Shown here: piece by piece, positions 7,072-18,251 of the stretch
Position numbering within the stretch: the stretch's first letter is position 1
Layout of the letters: each line of letters opens with the position of its first letter
Source of the DNA: Gammaproteobacteria bacterium
Lineage (GTDB): Bacteria > Pseudomonadota > Gammaproteobacteria > Pseudomonadales > Azotimanducaceae
Assembly: GCA_002726655.1 (NCBI GenBank)
Contig: PBRP01000130.1
Coordinates: 1-40,141, forward strand
Length of the DNA: 40,141 nucleotides
Direction: 5' to 3'
Made by a program: the position numbers and the translations under genes
The notes under the pieces: generated by a model
What the model was told of the DNA's origin: nothing
The model's database searches: none
What the model saw: the letters and a program-made list of their open reading frames with translations, nothing else

Positions 7072-9394
7072 TCGCCAGCACCTCTCTAGATCCGTTGGAG
7101 TTCATTTCGCTAACTATTCCAGCCTGCTCCATGGTCTCGATCATTCTCGCAGCACGGTTGTAGCCAATTCTTAATTTCCTTTGCACAGCAGAAATAGACG
7201 CCCTTCGCGATTCAGTTACAAACTCAACGGCTTCATCATAGAGAGGGTCAGATTCCTCATCAGTGGCATCAGCGTTCGCGGCGTTACCCGGCAGTAATTC
7301 GGTATCGGTTCTAGCCTCAAGTATTGAATCAAGATAGTTTGGTTCCCCTAATTCTTTCCAGCTCTCCACGACGCGATGTACTTCATCATCATCGACAAAG
7401 GCGCCATGGACTCTAATTGGTATGGGTGTGCCGGCTGGAAGGTAGAGCATGTCACCGTGACCGAGTAATTGTTCGGCTCCTCCCTGGTCGAGGATTGTCC
7501 TGGAGTCAACCTTGCTGGATACCTGGAAACCAATTCTGGTTGGTACATTTGCCTTTATTAGTCCTGTGATAACATCGACTGACGGCCGTTGAGTCGCAAG
7601 AATCAGGTGAATTCCTGCAGCACGCGCTTTCTGAGCAATTCGTGCTATGAGTTGTTCGACCTTCTTACCCACAATCATCATCATGTCCGCAAATTCATCG
7701 ACGACCACCACGATAAACGGCAAACTTTCCAGGTCCGGAATCTCCTGTTCATCATCATCGAGCAAAGGGTCTGGCTGCCACAGGGGGTTTTTGATCGGTG
7801 TTCCGGCTTTCTCAGCCTCCTTTACCTTGCGGTTAAAGCCACCTACATTGCGGACCCCCATTGCCGCCATTAGCCGGTAGCGTCTTTCCATTTCTGCTAC
7901 GCACCAGCGCAATGCATTAGCGGCATCCTTCATATCTGTCACAACCGGTGTCAGCAGATGTGGGATACCCTCATACACTGCAAGTTCCAGCATTTTTGGG
8001 TCTACCATTATGAGGCGCACTTCCGCAGGAGATGCCTTGAATAAGATTGACAGGATCATGGCATTGAGGCCGACAGATTTACCGGAACCGGTAGTGCCCG
8101 CGACGAGCAGGTGCGGCATTCTGGCCAGGTCAACAACCACCGGCTCCCCCGATATATCGTGACCGAGAGCTAGCGACAGAGGCGATTGCGCCTTATCGTA
8201 GGCTTTTGACGTCAGCACTTCACTAAGTTTCACGACCTGACGGACTTCGTTGGGAATTTCGATGCCAATCACAGACTTGCCCGGGATTACCTCGACCACG
8301 CGAACGCTGATAACAGCAATGGACCGGGCCAGATCCTTTGCCAGCCCGGAGATACGACTCACCTTGACGCCGGCAGCTGGCTGCACTTCAAACCGTGTAA
8401 TCACCGGGCCAGGATAAACGGCCGTTACCGTCGCCTCAACGCCGTAATCCTTGAGCTTCAATTCCAGCATTCGTGACATGGCTTCCAGATCCTCTGCTGA
8501 ATAGCCTCTTTCCTGGTTTGCATCTATTGCATCAAGAAGATGCAGCGCAGGTAGACCCCCAACAAAGCCAACCTTGAACAGGCTTCCCTGCCGCTCACGC
8601 GCTACCCTTTCACTGACCTCCTTCGTCAATACAGGCGGCGCCTCAATAACCAGGGCCGGGCGCTGCTGTTTTTCTTCGACGTGGCGCTCAAGTGCCTCAC
8701 GGCGAATCTGCGTCGACTGTTGTACTTCCGCCTTTTGTGCCCGCTGTATCATTATACGGTGCCAGCTCTCCCTGAATATCTGTACGCCCCTGATGGCTAG
8801 CCTGCCTGTTTCATCTATAACGCCGAGCCAGGAAATATCGGCAAATGCAGTTAGGCCAAACAGGAAAGCCGACAGCAGAATCAGGGTTGCACCGATATAA
8901 CTGAATATCGGTACCATAAATTCACTTAGTTCAAGGCCGATTATGCCGCCACTTCCCTGCCTGAAATGCAGGCCAGTGCCGTAAAAGTGCAAGGCGGCGA
9001 TACCAGCACCGGCCGCGAGAGTGAGTAGGAGGCCGAGGCTATGAAAAGAGAATATGGCCCAATTGAATTGTATTTCACGCTTTCGTTCTCTGAACATCTG
9101 CAGAGACTGAAAACCAAGCATGATGGGAAAAATGAATGCCATGTAGCCACAGACCGTCAGGAAAACATCAGCAATCCAGGCACCACTCAAGCCGACAAGG
9201 TTCGAAACTTCCCTGTCGGTTCCCGTATAGGTCCAGCCGGGATCTTCAGGATCAAAACTGAACAAAGCCAGACTCAGATAGATGCAGATTGCTACCAGCG
9301 CTATCAGACCGCCCTCCCGCAATCGCGGGTAGAGATGATCAAGCACATCCTGGTTGTCCCGCTCTTTCCGTTTTTTGGTTTTAGCCTGCGGCAA
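7055..9394 (-). CDS. ftsK: DNA translocase FtsK
   Basis: FtsK is the septal DNA pump that coordinates chromosome segregation and XerCD recombination with division. The 779-residue protein has four N-terminal membrane helices (about 28-185) and a short linker of roughly 90 residues, against about 600 in E. coli. The alpha/beta motor follows, with Walker A GTTGSGKS (433-440) and Walker [13 protein letters not shown]. The C-terminal winged-helix gamma domain, which reads KOPS sites, is seen in [20 protein letters not shown]. The start is TTG with GGAG eight bases upstream. A promoter candidate lies at 9449-9476. Confidence 0.96.
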   Translation of the reverse strand: MPQAKTKKRKERDNQDVLDHLYPRLREGGLIALVAICIYLSLALFSFDPEDPGWTYTGTDREVSNLVGLSGAWIADVFLTVCGYMAFIFPIMLGFQSLQMFRERKREIQFNWAIFSFHSLGLLLTLAAGAGIAALHFYGTGLHFRQGSGGIIGLELSEFMVPIFSYIGATLILLSAFLFGLTAFADISWLGVIDETGRLAIRGVQIFRESWHRIMIQRAQKAEVQQSTQIRREALERHVEEKQQRPALVIEAPPVLTKEVSERVARERQGSLFKVGFVGGLPALHLLDAIDANQERGYSAEDLEAMSRMLELKLKDYGVEATVTAVYPGPVITRFEVQPAAGVKVSRISGLAKDLARSIAVISVRVVEVIPGKSVIGIEIPNEVRQVVKLSEVLTSKAYDKAQSPLSLALGHDISGEPVVVDLARMPHLLVAGTTGSGKSVGLNAMILSILFKASPAEVRLIMVDPKMLELAVYEGIPHLLTPVVTDMKDAANALRWCVAEMERRYRLMAAMGVRNVGGFNRKVKEAEKAGTPIKNPLWQPDPLLDDDEQEIPDLESLPFIVVVVDEFADMMMIVGKKVEQLIARIAQKARAAGIHLILATQRPSVDVITGLIKANVPTRIGFQVSSKVDSRTILDQGGAEQLLGHGDMLYLPAGTPIPIRVHGAFVDDDEVHRVVESWKELGEPNYLDSILEARTDTELLPGNAANADATDEESDPLYDEAVEFVTESRRASISAVQRKLRIGYNRAARMIETMEQAGIVSEMNSNGSREVLANAPPD

Positions 9395-9448
9395 CGAAAT
9401 TGCTCCAGCGAAGCGTGGCGGGAATATCTTTATTAATCATGGTCTTAC

Positions 9449-9476
9449 ATCATATATGTAGAATTGAATTTGTAAA
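9449..9476 (-). promoter_or_regulatory. Candidate sigma-70 promoter of ftsK
   Basis: On the minus strand TTTACA (9471-9476) and TATGAT (9449-9454) are 16 bp apart, about 55 bp before the ftsK TTG start. No LexA box (CTGT-N8-ACAG) was seen, unlike E. coli ftsK. Confidence 0.5.
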
Positions 9477-9484
9477 TCCTTTTA

Positions 9485-9512
9485 TTGATTTTCTCCTGGT
9501 CGAATCTATCGA
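9485..9512 (+). promoter_or_regulatory. Possible promoter of trxB
   Basis: TTGATT (9485-9490) and TATCGA (9507-9512) are 16 bp apart in the divergent spacer before trxB. The -10 match is poor, so this is only a candidate. Confidence 0.3.
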
Positions 9513-9564
9513 GCAATCCTGTCCTGCTGTATCATTGGCGCCTCTCGGACATTCGCCAAAGTAG

Positions 9565-10521
<957 letters not shown>

Positions 10522-10563
10522 GCGGCAGTATCACATTTTAAATACTGGTAGTGGCACTGGTTA

Positions 10564-11289
10564 GTGACATCACCGCAGACAACTGGAATACCCTGGCTCA
10601 GCATCGACTCGCTGGAATTTCCCTCTATCCACACGGCGCTAAGCGAGCCTGATGGGCTGCTTGCAGCAGGTGGGGACCTGTCAGCAGAGCGACTGGCACT
10701 GGCCTACAAACAGGGTATTTTCCCCTGGTATGAAGAGGGTCAGCCCATACTCTGGTGGTCTCCCGATCCGAGGGCAGTGATCGTGCCGGACCAGTTCAGC
10801 GCCAGCCGTAGTTTGCAGAAGACACTCCGCCGCAACAAATTTAAGGTCAAGCGGGATAGTGCATTTGACAGCGTAATAGAACACTGCAGCGAGCCGAGGA
10901 ACTATGCGGAAGGGACCTGGATCTCAAGTGAGATGGAAGTCGCTTACAGGAAACTACATCGGCTGGGACTAGCCCATTCTATTGAAACCTATATGGATGG
11001 AGAACTGGTTGGTGGTCTATATGGTCTTGCCATGGGACAGCTCTTTTTTGGTGAATCCATGTTTCATATTGAAACCGATGCATCAAAAGTCGCCTTCGCA
11101 TTCCTCTGCAGGCTTCTATCTGAGCAGCGATGCCCAATGATTGATTGCCAGCTTCCGAATGCCCACCTCGAATCACTGGGGGTCATCACCATACCCAGGG
11201 CCGAATTTGAAACGCAGCTCAACCTTTACGCTGACCATCACCAGCCGATAAACTGGGATATACTGCCAACACTATTGTCGCCCTGGTGA
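10564..11289 (+). CDS. aat: Leucyl/phenylalanyl-tRNA-protein transferase
   Basis: Aat attaches Leu or Phe from aminoacyl-tRNA to N-terminal Arg or Lys, creating N-degrons read by ClpS. The 241-residue protein has the family N terminus IPWLS...FPSIHTAL..PDGLLAAGGDLS, the WYEEGQPILWWSPDPRAV motif and GELVGGLYGLAMGQLFFGESMFH. The start is GTG; no ATG occurs before the conserved N terminus. Its neighbours bpt, clpS and clpA belong to the same degradation pathway. Confidence 0.96.
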   Translation: MTSPQTTGIPWLSIDSLEFPSIHTALSEPDGLLAAGGDLSAERLALAYKQGIFPWYEEGQPILWWSPDPRAVIVPDQFSASRSLQKTLRRNKFKVKRDSAFDSVIEHCSEPRNYAEGTWISSEMEVAYRKLHRLGLAHSIETYMDGELVGGLYGLAMGQLFFGESMFHIETDASKVAFAFLCRLLSEQRCPMIDCQLPNAHLESLGVITIPRAEFETQLNLYADHHQPINWDILPTLLSPW

Positions 11290-11319
11290 CAGATGCCATA
11301 CATTCTTTATTAGTCCATT

Positions 11320-12033
11320 ATGACCTCTCTTTCCGAACTGAGATTCTTTACAACTCCTGAGCACGATTGCAGTTATCTTGACGATCGCCAGGCCATTACT
11401 TTGTTCGTAGACCCACTTGCTAAAATCACTACCGATATGTATTCAGGTCTGTCAGCCGTAGGTTTTCGCCGTAGTGGTGACCACATTTACCGGCCCTACT
11501 GCCAGGCCTGCGCTGCCTGTATTCCGGTTCGCATACCGGTGGCAGATTTTACGCTGAAACGTCGCCACAACCGCATCATCAACAGGAACAGTGACGTCGT
11601 TGTAAAGCAGGTAGCACCCTGTGTGAATGAGGAATATTTTAACCTCTATCACAATTACATAGATGCCAGGCATGCCGATGGTGATATGTATCCGGCAGAA
11701 ATCGAGCAATTTGAGTCTTTCCTGGTGCTGGGCAGGCAAGAAGCAATATTCTTCGAGTTTCGCGCAAAAGGGGATCTGTTAGCTGTTGCAGTTGCAGATA
11801 AACTGAATGATGGATTATCAGCCATCTACACATTTTTTGACCCGGAAAAGGAAAAGCGAAGCCCTGGTGTTCTTGCTGTCATTCACCTTATTGAAGAGAC
11901 CCGGCGACTTTCACTCGGTTATGTTTACCTCGGCTACTGGATAAAGCAGTGTCAAAAAATGGCTTATAAAATGGACTACAAACCCATCGAGTTGTATGTC
12001 AACAACCGGTGGGTTCCCATCTTGGTAGATTGA
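11320..12033 (+). CDS. bpt: Aspartate/glutamate leucyltransferase Bpt
   Basis: Bpt, the bacterial Ate1-like transferase, adds Leu to N-terminal Asp or Glu and so feeds ClpS/ClpAP. The 237-residue product shows the cysteine-rich YRPYCQACAACIPVRIPV segment, the middle MYPAEIEQFESFL region and the C-terminal YVYLGYWIKQCQKMAYKM followed by the PIELYVNNRWV tail typical of the family. It follows aat by 30 bp and probably shares its transcript. It is often annotated as arginyltransferase; substrate specificity is inferred from the bacterial subfamily. Confidence 0.93.
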   Translation: MTSLSELRFFTTPEHDCSYLDDRQAITLFVDPLAKITTDMYSGLSAVGFRRSGDHIYRPYCQACAACIPVRIPVADFTLKRRHNRIINRNSDVVVKQVAPCVNEEYFNLYHNYIDARHADGDMYPAEIEQFESFLVLGRQEAIFFEFRAKGDLLAVAVADKLNDGLSAIYTFFDPEKEKRSPGVLAVIHLIEETRRLSLGYVYLGYWIKQCQKMAYKMDYKPIELYVNNRWVPILVD

Positions 12034-12068
12034 GACAATTTTAGAGATTCACCCTAACTCAACGCTCC

Positions 12069-12137
12069 TTTTGCCATGGGAGCCAAATTGAGGCAAAATG
12101 CACGCCGTTTCCTGGACTGACAGAGAATTCTGTGTCA
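12069..12137. promoter_or_regulatory. Two inverted repeats in the infA leader
   Basis: TTTTGCC (12069-12075) and GGCAAAA (12092-12098) form a 7-bp stem over a 16-nt loop. A near-perfect 20-bp palindrome centred on AGAATTCT follows at 12118-12137, with nine of ten pairs matching. Neither is followed by a T tract, so they are not ordinary terminators. They may be leader hairpins or an operator ahead of infA. Confidence 0.4.
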
Positions 12138-12167
12138 TGTGGTCAGGCGCTAATTTTGAGAAACTAA

Positions 12168-12383
12168 ATGGCAAAAGAAGAACAGATTCAGCTAAGTGGC
12201 ACGGTGGTAGATACACTGCCTAATACAATGTTTCGTGTTGAACTCGAAAACGGTCACACAGTCATTGCGCACATTTCAGGAAAAATGCGCAAAAACTATA
12301 TCAAGATTCTCACTGGCGATACCGTCAAGGTGGAAGTGACTCCATACGATTTATCAAAGGGCAGAATCACCTTCAGGGAGTAA
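12168..12383 (+). CDS. infA: Translation initiation factor IF-1
   Basis: A 71-residue OB-fold protein beginning [22 protein letters not shown], with the [25 protein letters not shown] core and a C-terminal [10 protein letters not shown]-1 binds the ribosomal A site during initiation. Length and sequence are canonical. It follows bpt as in pseudomonads and converges on clpA, with only 25 bp between stops and no obvious terminator. Confidence 0.98.
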   Translation: MAKEEQIQLSGTVVDTLPNTMFRVELENGHTVIAHISGKMRKNYIKILTGDTVKVEVTPYDLSKGRITFRE

Positions 12384-12408
12384 TCTTCTCACCCAGTTCC
12401 AGCTCGAT

Positions 12409-14667
12409 TCAGGCAGACACAGTCTCTGCGATATCAAGCACCAGCTCACCGTCTTCAACAGTGACATGAACTTCGCCGCCTTTTGCTAATCGGCCAAACA
12501 GGATATCTTCAGCAAGTTCTTTCTTAATTTTGTTCTGGATCAGACGTTGCATGGGTCTTGCTCCCATTTGCTCATCGTAGCCATTGTCCACAAGCCACTC
12601 CAGCGCCTCTTCGCTGACATCCAAAGTGACGCGCTTGTCATCAAGCTGCACCTGGATTTCAACAAGAAACTTGTCTGCGACGGTTTTGATAACTTCCCTT
12701 GGCAGAGAGTGAAACTGGATAATGTTGTCCAGGCGGTTTCGAAATTCTGGTGTAAACATCTTTTTCAGCATTTCCATTCCATCGGTGGAATGATCCTGAT
12801 GCGTGAAGCCAATGGAATTTCGCGCCATCTCCTGGGCACCGGCATTGGTCGTCATGACTAGAATGATATTTCGAAAATCAGCGGTGCGACCATTATTATC
12901 CGTTAGTGACCCATGGTCCATCACCTGAAGCAACAGGTTAAAAACGTCCGGGTGTGCCTTTTCGACCTCATCCAACAGCAATACACAGTGTGGATGTTTG
13001 GTAACCGCCTCGGTAAGCAATCCGCCCTGGTCATATCCCACGTACCCCGGGGGAGCCCCGATTAGTCTTGATACGGTATGCCGCTCCATGTACTCGGACA
13101 TATCAAAGCGGATCATCTCGACTCCCATAATCCTGGCGAGTTGCCTGCACACTTCAGTTTTGCCAACACCCGTTGGGCCCGAGAAGAGGAAAGAACCAAT
13201 CGGCTTCTCACCTTCCTTCAAACCAGCACGAGACAACTTAATGGCACTGGCAAGGTAATCAATCGCTTCATCCTGGCCGAAAATGACAAGCTTCAGATTC
13301 TTGTCAAGATTCCGCAGACTTTCTTTATCGGAATGTGAGACGTTCGCTGGAGGAATCCGTGCAATCTTGGCCACCATCTTCTCAACTTCAGAGACACCAA
13401 TCTGCTTCTTCCGTTTACTTGGTGGTTGGAGTTGCTGGAAGGCACCGGCCTCATCAATTACATCAATAGCCTTATCGGGCATGTATCGATCGTTGATGTA
13501 CTTGTCCGCGAGCTCAGCCGCTACTTTTAAGGCCCTGTCGGTGTATTTGAGATGGTGGTGTTCCTCAAATCGGCTCTTGAGCCCCCTGAGAATATGATAG
13601 GTATCGTCAACGCTGGGCTCAAGGACATCGACCTTTTGAAATCGGCGGGAAAGTGCCCTGTCCTTATCGAAAATACCACGATACTCCTGGTAGGTGGTTG
13701 AACCGATGCAGCGAATCTCACCGGACGCCAGTAATGGCTTGAGCAGATTGGAAGCATCCATCACGCCACCGGATGCAGCACCTGCTCCGATAATTGTATG
13801 AATCTCATCAATGAAAAGAACCTGGTTTTCTTCGTTCTTTAGTTCGTTCAGCAGGCTCTTGAGTCGTTTTTCAAAATCACCGCGATACTTGGTTCCAGCG
13901 AGCAGGGCACCCAGGTCAAGGGCGTGGACGGTGCTTTCACTAATAATTTCAGGTACCTGACCGTCGACAATTAGCTTGGCAAGCCCCTCAGCAATGGCTG
14001 TCTTGCCAACACCTGACTCACCGACAAGAAGCGGATTGTTTTTCCTTCGTCTTGAAAGAATTTGAACCACTCTTTCAACTTCATCGCCGCGACCTATCAG
14101 AGGATCAATGAGCCCCTTTTTTGCTTGCTCGTTGAGATTGGAAGCATAGGCTTCGAGAGCGGACGGTGACCGTTCTTCATCGCCAGCGCTCTCGTCGGTA
14201 TTGTCTGCAGTTTCGGGTTCCCCCTCACCGCCATCCTTGCTAGTTCCGTGGGCGATAAAATTCACCACGTCAATTCTGTTGACCTCCTGCTGCTTTAAGA
14301 GGTAGACCGCGTGACTCTCCTGCTCGGTAAAAATAGCCACGAGCACACTTGCCCCGGTAACCTCCTTTCGGCCAGAGGACTGGACATGAAACACTGCCCG
14401 CTGAAGAACCCGCTGAAATCCCAGCGTTGGTTGGGTTTCACGGTCTGCTTCATTCTTAGGAATTAGCGGCGTAGTAGCATCAAGGAAATCAGTGAGCTCT
14501 TTTTGCAGTATTTCGATATCTGCGCCACATGAACGCAATACGATAGCCGCTGCAGTATTGTCCAGCAGCGACAACAGGAGGTGCTCCACCGACATTAGCT
14601 CATGCCGCTTCGCCCTCGCGTCTTTGAAGGCGAGATTAAGGGTTACTTCTAATTCTCTACTAAGCAT
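12409..14667 (-). CDS. clpA: ClpAP protease ATPase subunit ClpA
   Basis: ClpA unfolds proteins and feeds them to ClpP. The 752-residue protein has the N-domain that docks ClpS (about 1-145), an acidic linker, and two AAA+ modules. D1 has [13 protein letters not shown] and D2 has [15 protein letters not shown]. The IGF tripeptide in [10 protein letters not shown] is the ClpP-binding loop. The gene lies 11 bp downstream of clpS, in the usual clpS-clpA operon. clpP is not in the window. Confidence 0.97.
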   Translation of the reverse strand: MLSRELEVTLNLAFKDARAKRHELMSVEHLLLSLLDNTAAAIVLRSCGADIEILQKELTDFLDATTPLIPKNEADRETQPTLGFQRVLQRAVFHVQSSGRKEVTGASVLVAIFTEQESHAVYLLKQQEVNRIDVVNFIAHGTSKDGGEGEPETADNTDESAGDEERSPSALEAYASNLNEQAKKGLIDPLIGRGDEVERVVQILSRRRKNNPLLVGESGVGKTAIAEGLAKLIVDGQVPEIISESTVHALDLGALLAGTKYRGDFEKRLKSLLNELKNEENQVLFIDEIHTIIGAGAASGGVMDASNLLKPLLASGEIRCIGSTTYQEYRGIFDKDRALSRRFQKVDVLEPSVDDTYHILRGLKSRFEEHHHLKYTDRALKVAAELADKYINDRYMPDKAIDVIDEAGAFQQLQPPSKRKKQIGVSEVEKMVAKIARIPPANVSHSDKESLRNLDKNLKLVIFGQDEAIDYLASAIKLSRAGLKEGEKPIGSFLFSGPTGVGKTEVCRQLARIMGVEMIRFDMSEYMERHTVSRLIGAPPGYVGYDQGGLLTEAVTKHPHCVLLLDEVEKAHPDVFNLLLQVMDHGSLTDNNGRTADFRNIILVMTTNAGAQEMARNSIGFTHQDHSTDGMEMLKKMFTPEFRNRLDNIIQFHSLPREVIKTVADKFLVEIQVQLDDKRVTLDVSEEALEWLVDNGYDEQMGARPMQRLIQNKIKKELAEDILFGRLAKGGEVHVTVEDGELVLDIAETVSA

Positions 14668-14678
14668 TTCAAGTCCTG

Positions 14679-15035
14679 CTATAAGTCATCTGTTGCTTCA
14701 ATATCTGAAACGAGTGGGTGTTGATTGTCCTGGGAATACTGATTTACCTGGGCGGATTTTGTTTCTGCGACGTCACGTGTATATATCCCGCAGGTGGCTT
14801 TGCCATTTGTATGTACAGCCAGCATGATCTGAGTTGCCTTTTCCCTGTTCATACCAAAAAACATCTGCAAAACCTCAACAACAAATTCCATTGGGGTGTA
14901 ATCATCATTCAGAACCACCACCTTGTACATAGATGGCTGCTTTAATTTTGGTTTTGCCGGCGCCTCAAGTACCCCTGTTCCACGATCCTGATCGTGGTCC
15001 TGGTCTCCGTTGCCTGCTTTCGTTGCATCATTCAC
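14679..15035 (-). CDS. clpS: ATP-dependent Clp protease adaptor ClpS
   Basis: ClpS recognises N-degrons (Leu, Phe, Trp, Tyr) and hands substrates to ClpA. The 118-residue protein has a flexible, Asp-rich N terminus. The core follows: [20 protein letters not shown] with the NDDYTPM binding pocket, then [29 protein letters not shown]. The C-terminal tail is somewhat longer than in E. coli. Together with Aat, Bpt and ClpA here it forms a nearly complete N-degron pathway. Confidence 0.96.
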   Translation of the reverse strand: MNDATKAGNGDQDHDQDRGTGVLEAPAKPKLKQPSMYKVVVLNDDYTPMEFVVEVLQMFFGMNREKATQIMLAVHTNGKATCGIYTRDVAETKSAQVNQYSQDNQHPLVSDIEATDDL

Positions 15036-15250
15036 TAGTTCTGGAGCCTTCAGCTAAGGTTTCATGTCGTCGCACTATCGATTGGGAAAAGCGCAAAGTG
15101 TCCATTTTAAGGGTTTCATCTATTTATTCATGTGTTTTACCAATCTTTGTGTAATCGCAAAGTAAAGCCTATATCCAACTCAATACTTGCATATCTTGTG
15201 CCGATTAATGCCTGATTCATAAGTTTGTGTCCTCTAAAGACCCGAAATCC
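15036..15250. other. Divergent spacer between clpS and cspD
   Basis: This spacer must carry the clpS promoter on the minus strand. I could not find a -35/-10 pair with convincing spacing there. No coding frame or RNA gene is apparent. The cspD promoter candidate follows at 15251. Confidence 0.4.
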
Positions 15251-15280
15251 TTGACGGCATGTCTGCCTCAGCTCTAAAGT
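15251..15280 (+). promoter_or_regulatory. Candidate cspD promoter
   Basis: TTGACG (15251-15256) and TAAAGT (15275-15280) are 18 bp apart, about 50 bp before the cspD start. The -35 is strong and the -10 moderate. Confidence 0.4.
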
Positions 15281-15329
15281 AGTATGAACCTATTGTGCTG
15301 TACTCAAATACCAAAGCTGTGGGGGATCT

Positions 15330-15560
15330 ATGCCGACAGGTCGAGTGAAGTGGTTCAACAATGCTAAAGGCTATGGGTTCATTCTGCCGGATGACGGTGG
15401 GGAAAACTATTTTGCCCACTATTCGTCAATACAGATGGATGGTTACAAGACACTCAAGGCTGGTCAACTCGTAGAGTTCGATATCCTTGAAGGTCCAAAA
15501 GGCTCACATGCGATTAATATTAGGCCAGATGAAACTCCCAGCGAAGAGGAAACCGAGTAA
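15330..15560 (+). CDS. cspD: Cold-shock-domain protein CspD
   Basis: A 76-residue single-domain protein with GRVKWFNNAKGYGFI (RNP1) and NYFAHYSSI (RNP2). The IQMDGYKTLKAGQ segment and the acidic tail are characteristic of CspD, the stationary-phase DNA-replication inhibitor, rather than CspA. GGGGGA lies about five bases before the ATG. Its place divergent from clpS-clpA matches E. coli and Pseudomonas. Assignment to CspD over other Csp members rests on the MDGYxTLK segment and on context. Confidence 0.92.
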   Translation: MPTGRVKWFNNAKGYGFILPDDGGENYFAHYSSIQMDGYKTLKAGQLVEFDILEGPKGSHAINIRPDETPSEEETE

Positions 15561-15577
15561 CGATCCGCGGCCATCAA

Positions 15578-15602
15578 CCTCAACACCAACCCTCAACACC
15601 AA
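15578..15602. repeat. Short direct repeat between cspD and moaE
   Basis: CCTCAACACCAA occurs twice at 15578-15589 and 15591-15602, with a 13-bp period, between the cspD and moaE stop codons. No terminator hairpin is evident in this convergent gap. Confidence 0.6.
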
Positions 15603-15618
15603 TAGATCCGGACAAGCA

Positions 15619-16083
15619 CTAACTTTCCCACAAATCTGCGGCACGAATATCGCTGTCCCGCGTAGACAACCAGCGATCACCCACGTCTGTCGTCTCCTTT
15701 TTCCAGAAGGTAGCCCTTGTCTTGAGGTAATCAATGATGAACTCACAAGCATCAAATGCATCACCACGGTGGTCACTGGCAACCCCGACAAATACTATTT
15801 CATCGCCGGGAAACAATTGTCCTATTCGGTGAATAACGGTTGCAGCTTTAACATCCCACCTTGCGGCTGCATCATCGATGATGGTCCTAATCTGTTTTTC
15901 AGTCATCCCCGGGTAGTGCTCCAGGTATAGACCCTGCACCGAGTCATCATCATTTATATCCCGGACTACCCCTACAAAGACCGATATACCGCCTATTTCG
16001 CGGGATGCCTTGCCTAACCCTTTGATTTCTTCTCCCGCCTCAAAGGAGGCCTCCTGGACCGAGATACGGATATTCACAGTCAA
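15619..16083 (-). CDS. moaE: Molybdopterin synthase catalytic subunit MoaE
   Basis: MoaE, with thiocarboxylated MoaD, inserts the dithiolene sulfurs into cyclic pyranopterin monophosphate. The 154-residue product shows GGISVFVGVVRD, LEHYPGMTEKQI, IHRIGQLFPGDEIVFVGVASDHR and the active-site lysine segment YLKTRATFWKKE. Its ATG overlaps the moaD stop (ATGA), so the pair is coupled. No moaA or moaB is present in the window. Confidence 0.96.
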   Translation of the reverse strand: MTVNIRISVQEASFEAGEEIKGLGKASREIGGISVFVGVVRDINDDDSVQGLYLEHYPGMTEKQIRTIIDDAAARWDVKAATVIHRIGQLFPGDEIVFVGVASDHRGDAFDACEFIIDYLKTRATFWKKETTDVGDRWLSTRDSDIRAADLWES

Positions 16084-16331
16084 CCCCCGGTCACAGGTGG
16101 AAAAAAGGCAACCTCATCTTTATCGACAACGGCTGCTTTTTGATCGACCATTTGCTGGTTTACCGCGACCAGGATATTGTCACGCGTTAGCAGGTCCGAC
16201 CAGCGGATGCCCTTCTCTTCTGCCAGTTTGCCAATCACTTCTCTCACATCGGTTACGCCGGATGCATTCATGCTCACGGATTCACTACCTAGTTCTTCAC
16301 GCAGGCTTGCAAAAAATACCACTTCAATCAT
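16080..16331 (-). CDS. moaD: Molybdopterin synthase sulfur-carrier subunit MoaD
   Basis: A ubiquitin-like protein ending in FFPPVTGG, the diglycine tail that is adenylated and thiocarboxylated. The N terminus MIEVVFFASLREELG matches MoaD (E. coli MIKVLFFAQVRELVG), favouring the ATG at 16331. An in-frame GTG two codons earlier (16337) is possible and lies closer to a GGA. The 83-residue length is normal. It lies between moaC and moaE with a short repeated spacer upstream. Confidence 0.95.
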   Translation of the reverse strand: MIEVVFFASLREELGSESVSMNASGVTDVREVIGKLAEEKGIRWSDLLTRDNILVAVNQQMVDQKAAVVDKDEVAFFPPVTGG

Positions 16332-16353
16332 TGTCACTAATTCCGTTATTGCT

Positions 16354-16406
16354 GCTCAAGGCTGTTGTTCCCGCTCAAGGCTATTATTTCCACGCTCAAG
16401 GCTGTT
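16354..16406. repeat. Three copies of GCTCAAGGCTGTT at the moaC-moaD junction
   Basis: Copies lie at 16354-16366, 16373-16385 (one mismatch) and 16394-16406, with periods of 19 and 21 bp. The third copy contains the last codons and stop of moaC. The 58-bp moaC-moaD spacer therefore looks built by duplication of the moaC 3' end. Confidence 0.7.
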
Positions 16407-16890
16407 CTCTCTGCCAGTTGCCAGATTTGCCACCAGACTTAGTGACGAGTTCAACATTTCCAATGCTCATTCCCCGATCAACTGCTTTACACATATCGTA
16501 AATAGTCAGTGCAGCGACTGCAGCTGCGGTTAGCGCCTCCATTTCTACGCCAGTTTGCCCGCTCAGCCTACACATACTGCCTATGGCGACCTGGTTATTT
16601 TCCTTGTCAAGCTCAAAGGTGACATCGACACCGGACAGTGCCAATGGGTGACACAAGGGTATCAGATCTGAACAGCGCTTCGCAGCCTGAATTCCAGCAA
16701 TCTTTGCAACGGTTAATACGTCGCCCTTCTTGTGCTCCCCGGCTTCGATCAAGGACAGGGTTTCCGGCAGCATCGAGACAGTGGCACGGGCAGTGGCTTG
16801 CCGTGCAGTGTGTTGTTTTGCACTGACATCCACCATTCTTGCGTTCCCGTCTGCATCAATGTGGGTCAGTTCCTTTTTCTGTTCAGGCAT
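16396..16890 (-). CDS. moaC: Cyclic pyranopterin monophosphate synthase MoaC
   Basis: MoaC converts the MoaA product to cPMP in molybdenum-cofactor synthesis. Characteristic motifs are [38 protein letters not shown] and the active-site [10 protein letters not shown] chose the ATG at 16890 because it has GAGAG upstream and gives the family N terminus. An in-frame TTG at 16914 is less likely. Product 164 residues. It is the first gene of moaC-moaD-moaE and divergent from mnmA. Confidence 0.96.
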   Translation of the reverse strand: MPEQKKELTHIDADGNARMVDVSAKQHTARQATARATVSMLPETLSLIEAGEHKKGDVLTVAKIAGIQAAKRCSDLIPLCHPLALSGVDVTFELDKENNQVAIGSMCRLSGQTGVEMEALTAAAVAALTIYDMCKAVDRGMSIGNVELVTKSGGKSGNWQREQP

Positions 16891-17135
16891 GATTTCTCTC
16901 ACTTCTTGGTTCAATCGTTGTCAAAGGCTCTTCTCTATATGGCCAGCAGGAATAGCAACCCAACATTCCGGGTACCTGCTGCTCCTGTGATGGCAATTGT
17001 ACACTGGAACGGCAAGTTGCTGTTGCCGCCGACTGAGAGGAGAAGAATAGGCTTATTCGACTACAGGATTAATGCAGACGCTCTATGACTGGCGTAAAAT
17101 GCCGCTCATTCCCAGCGTCAGCAGGCTGCCTTTTC

Positions 17136-18251
17136 ATGAACAAATCGGTTAGAGACACTCGTGTCATTGTAGGCATGTCAGGCGGTGTCGATTCATCAGT
17201 TGCAGCCCTCCTGTTAATCCAAGAGGGATACCAGGTGGAAGGGCTGTTCATGAAGAACTGGGAAGAAGATGACGCGAGCGAATACTGCACCGCCAGTCAG
17301 GATCTTCATGACGCGAAGCTCGTATGTGAGAAACTGGACATAAAGCTGAATGAGGCAAATTTTGCCGCCGAATACTGGGAAAACGTATTCCAGAATTTCC
17401 TCGCTGAATATGAAGCTGGCAGAACGCCGAATCCTGATGTTTTATGTAATCGTGAAATAAAATTCAAGGTGTTCATGGACTATGCCAGGGTGCTGGGTGG
17501 TGACCTGATAGCGACCGGCCACTATGCGCGAATCACCAGGGAAGAGGAAAAGGCGATGCTGTGCAAGGCAAGGGACGAGAACAAGGACCAGAGCTATTTC
17601 TTGCAGTCAGTCCCCGGAGAACAATTGCGATCCTGCCTGTTTCCTATCGGTGAGATACAGAAATCAGAGGTCAGAAACCTGGCGGGCAAGCATGACCTTG
17701 TCACCCATGACAAGAAAGATTCGACTGGTATCTGCTTTATCGGAGAGCGTCGTTTCAAGGACTTTTTACAGCAATACCTTCCAGCCCAACCGGGTCCCAT
17801 CGAGTCACTGGACGGGCAAATATTCGGTCAACATGACGGCCTCATGTATCACACACTGGGGCAGAGACAAGGCCTGGGAATAGGTGGCGTCAAAGGCGCG
17901 GGCGAAGACCCATGGTATGTGGTCGCCAAAGACCTGGAAATGAATCGACTGATTGTCGCCCAGGGAAATGCACATCCGGCACTGTTCACCGACAGTATGT
18001 TGTGTGGGCAAATTTTTTGGATCAATGAATCGCCTCCACTACCCTATAGTGGTACGGTCAAAACCCGCTACAGACAACCAGACCAGGAATGTACTCTCAG
18101 TTTGGCAGATGAGGGTAACTGGTTGGTTGAATTTGAAACTCCCCAGAGGGCTGTAACACCGGGTCAGTGGGCATGTTTTTACGAAGGAGACATATGCCTG
18201 GGGGGCGGTATTATCACGTCCAACCTGTCTTCAATTGTGGCGGCACTATGA
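17136..18251 (+). CDS. mnmA: tRNA-specific 2-thiouridylase MnmA
   Basis: MnmA adenylates and thiolates U34 of Lys, Glu and Gln tRNAs using sulfur delivered by TusE. The PP-loop GMSGGVDSS lies near residue 13, the first catalytic cysteine is in [12 protein letters not shown] and the second in [10 protein letters not shown]. The C-terminal beta-barrel is complete. I prefer the ATG at 17136, which leaves the usual short lead before VIVGMSGG. A start at 17085 would add 17 residues lacking family similarity. The stop overlaps hflD by four bases. Confidence 0.95.
   Translation: MNKSVRDTRVIVGMSGGVDSSVAALLLIQEGYQVEGLFMKNWEEDDASEYCTASQDLHDAKLVCEKLDIKLNEANFAAEYWENVFQNFLAEYEAGRTPNPDVLCNREIKFKVFMDYARVLGGDLIATGHYARITREEEKAMLCKARDENKDQSYFLQSVPGEQLRSCLFPIGEIQKSEVRNLAGKHDLVTHDKKDSTGICFIGERRFKDFLQQYLPAQPGPIESLDGQIFGQHDGLMYHTLGQRQGLGIGGVKGAGEDPWYVVAKDLEMNRLIVAQGNAHPALFTDSMLCGQIFWINESPPLPYSGTVKTRYRQPDQECTLSLADEGNWLVEFETPQRAVTPGQWACFYEGDICLGGGIITSNLSSIVAAL

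Noticed and set aside
15487-15930. 147-codon plus-strand frame over the cspD-moaE junction
   Set aside because: It lies antisense to moaE and out of frame with cspD; the composition is that of a shadow frame.
16177-16533. Plus-strand frames opposite moaD and moaC
   Set aside because: They are antisense to canonical molybdopterin genes and lack starts with ribosome sites.
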